Below, piece by piece: positions 7,189-10,386 of a DNA stretch of 10,386 nt. The stretch is taken from contig JADWMH010000060.1 of the NCBI GenBank assembly GCA_015767355.1, forward strand, positions 1-10,386. The letters are read 5' to 3'. The position numbers and the translations under genes are program-made. The notes beneath the pieces were generated by a model. The model made no database searches, had not been told where the DNA came from, and saw only the letters and a program-made list of their open reading frames with translations. This stretch comes from Gammaproteobacteria bacterium. GTDB taxonomy: Bacteria; Pseudomonadota; Gammaproteobacteria; Chromatiales; Chromatiaceae. Numbering within the stretch: position 1 is the stretch's first letter; each line of letters starts with the position of its first letter.

Positions 7189-7224
7189 AGCCAGGCGCCG
7201 CACCATGCGACGTCTGGCTTTTTT
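7189..7224 (+). terminator. Rho-independent terminator after the sulfatase gene
   Basis: The stem AGCCAGGCG (7189-7197) pairs with CGTCTGGCT (7211-7219) with one G-T wobble. The loop is 13 nt and a run of T follows (7219-7224). It lies 43 nt after the sulfatase stop and should end that transcript, so the large gene at 7531 probably has its own promoter. Confidence 0.85.
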
Positions 7225-7247
7225 AATAAATGCCTCATCCCTTAGTC

Positions 7248-7399
7248 GTTGTCCAAAAATAACTTCCCGATCCTGCTTGCCCTGTTGTCCGTCTTCTGCG
7301 TTCCAGCAAGAGTTACATAACGCTGCTATGCGCCCCTTGCTGCGTCTTGAATACGAAACAACATTGCTGCGCGATATCGGGAAGTTATTTTTGGACAAC
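7248..7399. mobile_element. MITE-like non-coding element with 24-bp terminal inverted repeats
   Basis: The ends 7248-7271 (starting GTTGTCCAAAAATAAC) and 7376-7399 (ending GTTATTTTTGGACAAC) are perfect 24-bp inverted repeats. The interior of about 104 bp has no gene. It contains a small inverted repeat CAGCAAG/CTTGCTG (7304-7310 and 7336-7342) and a 22-bp segment (7311-7332) found again at 1012-1033. Immediately outside, with a single extra base on each side, lies the direct repeat CCTTAGT (7240-7246 and 7401-7407), which looks like a target-site duplication. Size, non-coding content, terminal inverted repeats and duplication fit a miniature inverted-repeat transposable element. The transposase that might move it is not in the window. 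Confidence 0.78.
7311..7332 (+). repeat. 22-bp dispersed repeat, second copy
   Basis: This matches 1012-1033 at 21 of 22 bases. It lies in the interior of the MITE-like element, indicating that at least this module is dispersed in the genome. Confidence 0.7.
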
Positions 7400-7438
7400 T
7401 CCTTAGTGAGAAATTGTGATCTCTATACATATATCTTT

Positions 7439-7465
7439 GATAGTGCTATGTTTGCAAACACTATC
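7439..7465. promoter_or_regulatory. Operator-like palindrome upstream of the large exported protein
   Basis: TGTTTGCAAACA (7449-7460) is a perfect 12-bp palindrome. GATAGTG (7439-7445) and CACTATC (7459-7465) are complementary arms around it. No T-run follows, so it is not a terminator. Its position 66-92 nt before the ATG at 7531 suits a regulator-binding site or a 5'-UTR hairpin. I cannot name the regulator. Confidence 0.4.
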
Positions 7466-7530
7466 GTGTCTAAATTCATTCATCCTGGAGATGATGAAGG
7501 GACTCTTCCTTATTTACCGAGGAACACACC

Positions 7531-10368
7531 ATGAAACGCATCTATATTCCACTCTTTGCTGTTTATGTCTTTCTGGGTGCTACTGCGCTAGTGGCGGAAG
7601 AGGCCGTACAACCGACGATCGAGGCTGCGGCAGTAAAACCTGATGCGGCAAAGGCGCAGCAGGCGCTGGCCGCAGCGGATGCAAAGCCTGAGGATGATGA
7701 CATCGAGGAGCTTGGCTGGCCGCGTGCGTATCAGCATGAGGAGGGTGAGGTGGTCATCTACCAGCCGCAGATGGACGAATGGAAGAATTACACCACGCTG
7801 ACTGCCAAGGCGGCGGTCTCCGTGCAGTTCAAGGGGAGCGACGAGTTTCAGTACGGCGCCATCTACCTCAAGGCGACGACCGAGGTGGACAAGGATGAGG
7901 ATGAAGTGCTGCTAAGTGAGGTGACAATCACCAAAATGCACTTTCCCGATATCGATGACGAGCTTGCAGCAAAATCCGGCGATTTGGTGAGCAAGGCGAT
8001 TCCCGTCGAGGGCAGCATCATCATGTCGCTGGATCGTCTTGTCGCCGACCTGGAGGCCGACGCCCAGGATGTTCGAGAAGTCAATCTCAACCTCGACCCG
8101 CCTCCGATCTACTACAGCGACCAGCCGGCTATACTGCTTACATTCATGGGTAAACCCTCCTTCAAGCCGGTCGAGGGCGCCGATGGCCTGATGTTTGCCG
8201 TCAATACCAACTGGGATCTACTGCTGGACATCTCCAGTTCCACCTATTATCTGCTCGATGATGAGAGCTGGATGGAGACGGCGGATCCGGTCAAGGGGCC
8301 GTGGAAAAATACGGTGAAACTGCCGGACTCTTTCAGCAAGCTTCCCGATGATGACAACTGGGGAGATGTCAAGGAGCATATTCCTGGAAAAGCCGCTGAA
8401 GAGCAGTCACTGGTGTTTGTTGCAACTGAGCCCTCCGAGTTGATCGAGACCAAAGGAGAGCCCGAGTTTGGCCTGGTCTCTGGAACCAAGCTGATGTACG
8501 TCACCAATACGGATAGCGACCTGTTTTTCGATAATGAAGATGAGCAGTTCTATTTTTTGACAGCCGGACGCTGGTTCAGGAGTGAGAATCTGCAGGGCCC
8601 CTGGGAGGCGGCGTCAGCCGACCTGCCGGAGGAGTTTGCGAATATCCCGGAAGACCACGAAAAAGATGACGTGCTCAGCGCCGTTCCGGGTACCCCTGAT
8701 GCCGAAGCGGCGGTGCTGCTGGCGTCGGTCCCGCAGAAGGCGACGGTAAGCCGCAAGGATACGACGACCGAGATCGTCTACGAGGGAGAGCCGCAATTCG
8801 AGGAGATCAAGGGAACCAGTCCGGTTGTCTCCTACGCCATCAACTCGCCCAATGATGTATTCCTGGTCTCCGGTCTCTACTACGCGCTTGTCGATGGCGT
8901 GTGGTTCGTCGGCAGCACGCCGACAGGTCCCTGGGCGGTAGCGACGGAGGTGGACCAGGCGATCTATACCATCCCGGAAGAGAGTCCGAAATACAATGCC
9001 ACCTATGTCAGAGTGTATGATTCAACACCGGATAACGTGGTGGTGGGCTATACCTCCGGCTACTCCGGCAGCTACGTGGCGGCAACCGGTGTGCTGATGT
9101 TCGGCCTGGGGCTGTGGGCCGGTAGTTACTGGGGGAATAACCGCTATTACGGCTATCACTATCGTCCCCATTTTTACGGATATGGCTGCGGTATGCGTTA
9201 CCGCTATGGACACGGCTATTACAGGGGCGGGCGGCCCCGGCTCTACGGACCCTATGGCGGCATCGGCGGCAGGGCCGGTTACAATCCCAGGACGGGACGC
9301 TACTACCGCGGCGGCGTTGCACGGGGTCCCTATGGAAGCGCCTTTGCACGGACATCCTATAATCCTTACACCAACAGGCGTGTTAGCAGGACGGGAGTGA
9401 GAACTCCCTATGGCTCATGGGGTAAAACGGTTACCCGGCGAGGCGACAACTGGGCAAAGGCGGGCCACCGTACTCGCGGCGGAAAAACAATTGCCGGAGC
9501 AAGGGGTTCTGGTGGTCGAGCAGTCCTTGGCGGCTACAACAGGCGCACCGGCGAGGGATTCAAAGTTGCCAAGGGAAAGAATAATCTCTTTGTTGGCAAA
9601 GACGGCGGAGTCTATCGGCACAACGGTAAGAACTGGTCAAAGAACAGAGGAAAAAACGGCTGGAATAAGACCGATATGAAGCTTGATTCCAAAGACCGAA
9701 AAGCGATCCAGGACCGTAAGAGAAGTGCTGGGGCCAGGGATCGCAACAAGAAGAAGCTGGCGGACAATAAGAAGTTGAAAGATCGCAAATCCGGTGTAGG
9801 GGGTCGGGATCGCAAAGGCGGCAGAGCTGCGTTGAAGGATCGCAAGGCAGGAGTTGGAGGCAAGGATCGTAAAGGAAGCAAGGCGGCACTGAAAGATCGT
9901 AAGGCAGGCGTTGGAGGCAAGGATCGCAAAGGGAGCAAGGCGGCGTTGAAAGATCGCAAGGCAGGCGCGGGCGGTAAGGAGCGGAAAAAAAGCAATGCTG
10001 CATTGAAAGATCGTAAAGGAGCTGCCGGGGCCAAGAAGCAGAGTAAAAGCGCGAAAAAGAAGCCGGCTGCCCGCAAATCAACCAAAAAAGCTGCACCCAG
10101 GAAAAAAGCGCCTGCTCGCAAATCAACCAAAAAAGCTGCGCCCAGGAAAAAAGCGCCTGCTCGCAAAACGAGCAGCAGGAAGTATGCATCCAGCAAGAAC
10201 AGGAAGAGCAGCGGTTCAACCAGGAGCAACCTCAATCGTTCCCATAAATCACGATCAAGCGGCAACAAACGCGCCAAATCCAGCAGCAGAAACCGCAGCA
10301 GCGCCAAACGCCGTAGCAGCAGTAGAGGAGGAAGCCGCAGCAGGGGAGGCGGCGGTAGAAGACGCTGA
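7531..10368 (+). CDS. Large exported mosaic protein: GPW-repeat domain, Tyr/Gly-rich region and histone-H1-like basic tail
   Basis: This 945-residue protein begins with a signal peptide (core about 6-20, probable cut at VAEEA) and has GAGG at 7520-7523 as ribosome-binding site. Residues 26-195 are acidic and include GWPRAYQHEEGEVVIYQPQM. Three related units of about 100 residues follow, starting near 199, 301 and 411. Each has a GxPxF segment, a Y(Y/F)xL...W strand pair and a GPW triplet (256, 356, 466). The third unit runs into TYVRVYDSTP and GYTSGYSGSYV, then a short hydrophobic Gly-rich stretch (about 517-533). I recall similar proteins being labelled 'carbohydrate-binding family V/XII'. 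Residues 530-710 are Tyr/Gly/Arg-rich. Residues 712-945 are extremely Lys/Arg-rich: 19-residue LKDRK repeats, then 15-residue ARKSTKKAAPRKKAP repeats resembling AlgP or histone H1 tails, then an RS/RG-rich end. The signal peptide argues for export, so binding of anionic surface polymers is more likely than nucleoid binding. Function is unknown. Confidence 0.85.
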   Translation: MKRIYIPLFAVYVFLGATALVAEEAVQPTIEAAAVKPDAAKAQQALAAADAKPEDDDIEELGWPRAYQHEEGEVVIYQPQMDEWKNYTTLTAKAAVSVQFKGSDEFQYGAIYLKATTEVDKDEDEVLLSEVTITKMHFPDIDDELAAKSGDLVSKAIPVEGSIIMSLDRLVADLEADAQDVREVNLNLDPPPIYYSDQPAILLTFMGKPSFKPVEGADGLMFAVNTNWDLLLDISSSTYYLLDDESWMETADPVKGPWKNTVKLPDSFSKLPDDDNWGDVKEHIPGKAAEEQSLVFVATEPSELIETKGEPEFGLVSGTKLMYVTNTDSDLFFDNEDEQFYFLTAGRWFRSENLQGPWEAASADLPEEFANIPEDHEKDDVLSAVPGTPDAEAAVLLASVPQKATVSRKDTTTEIVYEGEPQFEEIKGTSPVVSYAINSPNDVFLVSGLYYALVDGVWFVGSTPTGPWAVATEVDQAIYTIPEESPKYNATYVRVYDSTPDNVVVGYTSGYSGSYVAATGVLMFGLGLWAGSYWGNNRYYGYHYRPHFYGYGCGMRYRYGHGYYRGGRPRLYGPYGGIGGRAGYNPRTGRYYRGGVARGPYGSAFARTSYNPYTNRRVSRTGVRTPYGSWGKTVTRRGDNWAKAGHRTRGGKTIAGARGSGGRAVLGGYNRRTGEGFKVAKGKNNLFVGKDGGVYRHNGKNWSKNRGKNGWNKTDMKLDSKDRKAIQDRKRSAGARDRNKKKLADNKKLKDRKSGVGGRDRKGGRAALKDRKAGVGGKDRKGSKAALKDRKAGVGGKDRKGSKAALKDRKAGAGGKERKKSNAALKDRKGAAGAKKQSKSAKKKPAARKSTKKAAPRKKAPARKSTKKAAPRKKAPARKTSSRKYASSKNRKSSGSTRSNLNRSHKSRSSGNKRAKSSSRNRSSAKRRSSSRGGSRSRGGGGRRR
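9775..10035 (+). repeat. 57-bp in-frame tandem repeat, about 4.5 copies
   Basis: The units start at 9775, 9832, 9889 and 9946, with a partial unit at 10003. Each full unit encodes 19 residues on the pattern LKDRKAGVGGKDRKGSKAA. Units 2 and 3 encode identical peptides but differ at seven nucleotides, all synonymous. The fourth and fifth units decay toward the Lys/Ala-rich tail. The repeat lies entirely within the coding frame of the large exported protein. Confidence 0.92.
10069..10167 (+). repeat. 45-bp in-frame tandem repeat, about 2.2 copies, H1/AlgP-like
   Basis: Copies at 10069-10113 and 10114-10158 encode ARKSTKKAAPRKKAP twice and differ at only two synonymous positions. A third partial copy (ARK) begins at 10159. 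The near identity suggests recent duplication. The Lys/Ala/Pro composition resembles the repeats of bacterial AlgP and eukaryotic linker histone tails. Confidence 0.9.
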
Positions 10369-10386
10369 TTAGTTCCATATTGATTT

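Larger units (their letters stand above)
7147..7530. other. 384-bp intergenic region with terminator, MITE-like element and operator-like palindrome
   Basis: From left to right the stretch holds the sulfatase terminator (7189-7224), a MITE-like element (7248-7399) flanked by a CCTTAGT direct repeat, and a compact palindrome (7439-7465) upstream of the large exported-protein gene. Small reading frames here have no ribosome-binding sites and read across the repeats, so I regard them as non-coding. No promoter for the 7531 gene could be resolved convincingly. Confidence 0.8.

Noticed and set aside
6334..7398. 354-residue open frame on the minus strand
   Set aside because: It mostly mirrors the sulfatase gene and starts inside the MITE-like inverted repeat. 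It shows no recognisable domain.
7205..7534. 109-residue frame across the intergenic region before the large gene
   Set aside because: It begins inside the terminator stem, runs through the MITE-like element and has no ribosome-binding site. Its only plausible content is the translated repeat.
9775..10035. Regular 57-bp spacing suggestive of a CRISPR array
   Set aside because: The units are contiguous, lack distinct spacers, stay in one reading frame and encode a conserved 19-residue peptide.
9560..10307. Long minus-strand frames rich in Leu, Arg, Phe and Cys
   Set aside because: They are the complements of the Lys/Arg-rich tandem repeats, and their repetitive composition is explained entirely by the + strand gene.
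10069..10345. True nucleoid-associated histone-like function for the basic tail
   Set aside because: The same protein begins with a signal peptide and carries a long secreted-type N-terminal region, so a cytoplasmic DNA-packaging role is less likely than binding of an extracellular polyanion.

Overview
The window is a fully bacterial, moderately GC-rich stretch with all genes on the + strand. It suggests a Gram-negative proteobacterium, most likely a free-living or symbiotic aquatic gammaproteobacterium. The reasons are an MscS channel very close to the enterobacterial type, several exported proteins with Sec signals, and a heavy load of short intergenic palindromes. The exact genus cannot be settled from this sequence.

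Region 1 (1-3956) holds ion-homeostasis genes: a CDF-family divalent-cation efflux pump (54-926), a Kef/CPA2-type cation:proton antiporter with a C-terminal TrkA-N nucleotide-binding domain (1400-2998), and a small-conductance mechanosensitive channel of the MscS family (3075-3956). The antiporter has a good sigma70-type promoter at 1301-1328. The gap between the pump and the antiporter is packed with repeats, including one palindrome that appears to sit inside another.

Region 2 (4035-10368) holds four genes whose products all carry N-terminal export signals: a DUF2092-type periplasmic protein, a small Gly-rich protein with an Asn-Val-Asn tract (the two overlap by 4 nt), a Cys-type (formylglycine) sulfatase, and a 945-residue mosaic protein. 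The mosaic protein has an acidic N-terminal half with three GPW-containing repeats, a Tyr/Gly-rich middle, and a very basic, histone-H1-like, tandemly repeated C-terminal tail. I infer that these form one envelope or extracellular functional set, perhaps acting on or binding a sulfated or otherwise anionic polymer. No direct function can be read from the sequence.

Region 3 is the set of intergenic repeats. It includes two abundant-type palindromes at 5381-5534, and a 150-bp MITE-like element at 7248-7399 with 24-bp perfect terminal inverted repeats flanked by a 7-bp direct repeat. A 22-bp piece of that element recurs at 1012-1033. A Rho-independent terminator follows the sulfatase gene. The most interesting items are the mosaic protein with its basic tail, whose repeats diverge only synonymously, the four-gene exported cluster, and the MITE-like element with an apparent target duplication. 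No RNA gene, CRISPR array, transposase or phage gene was seen.
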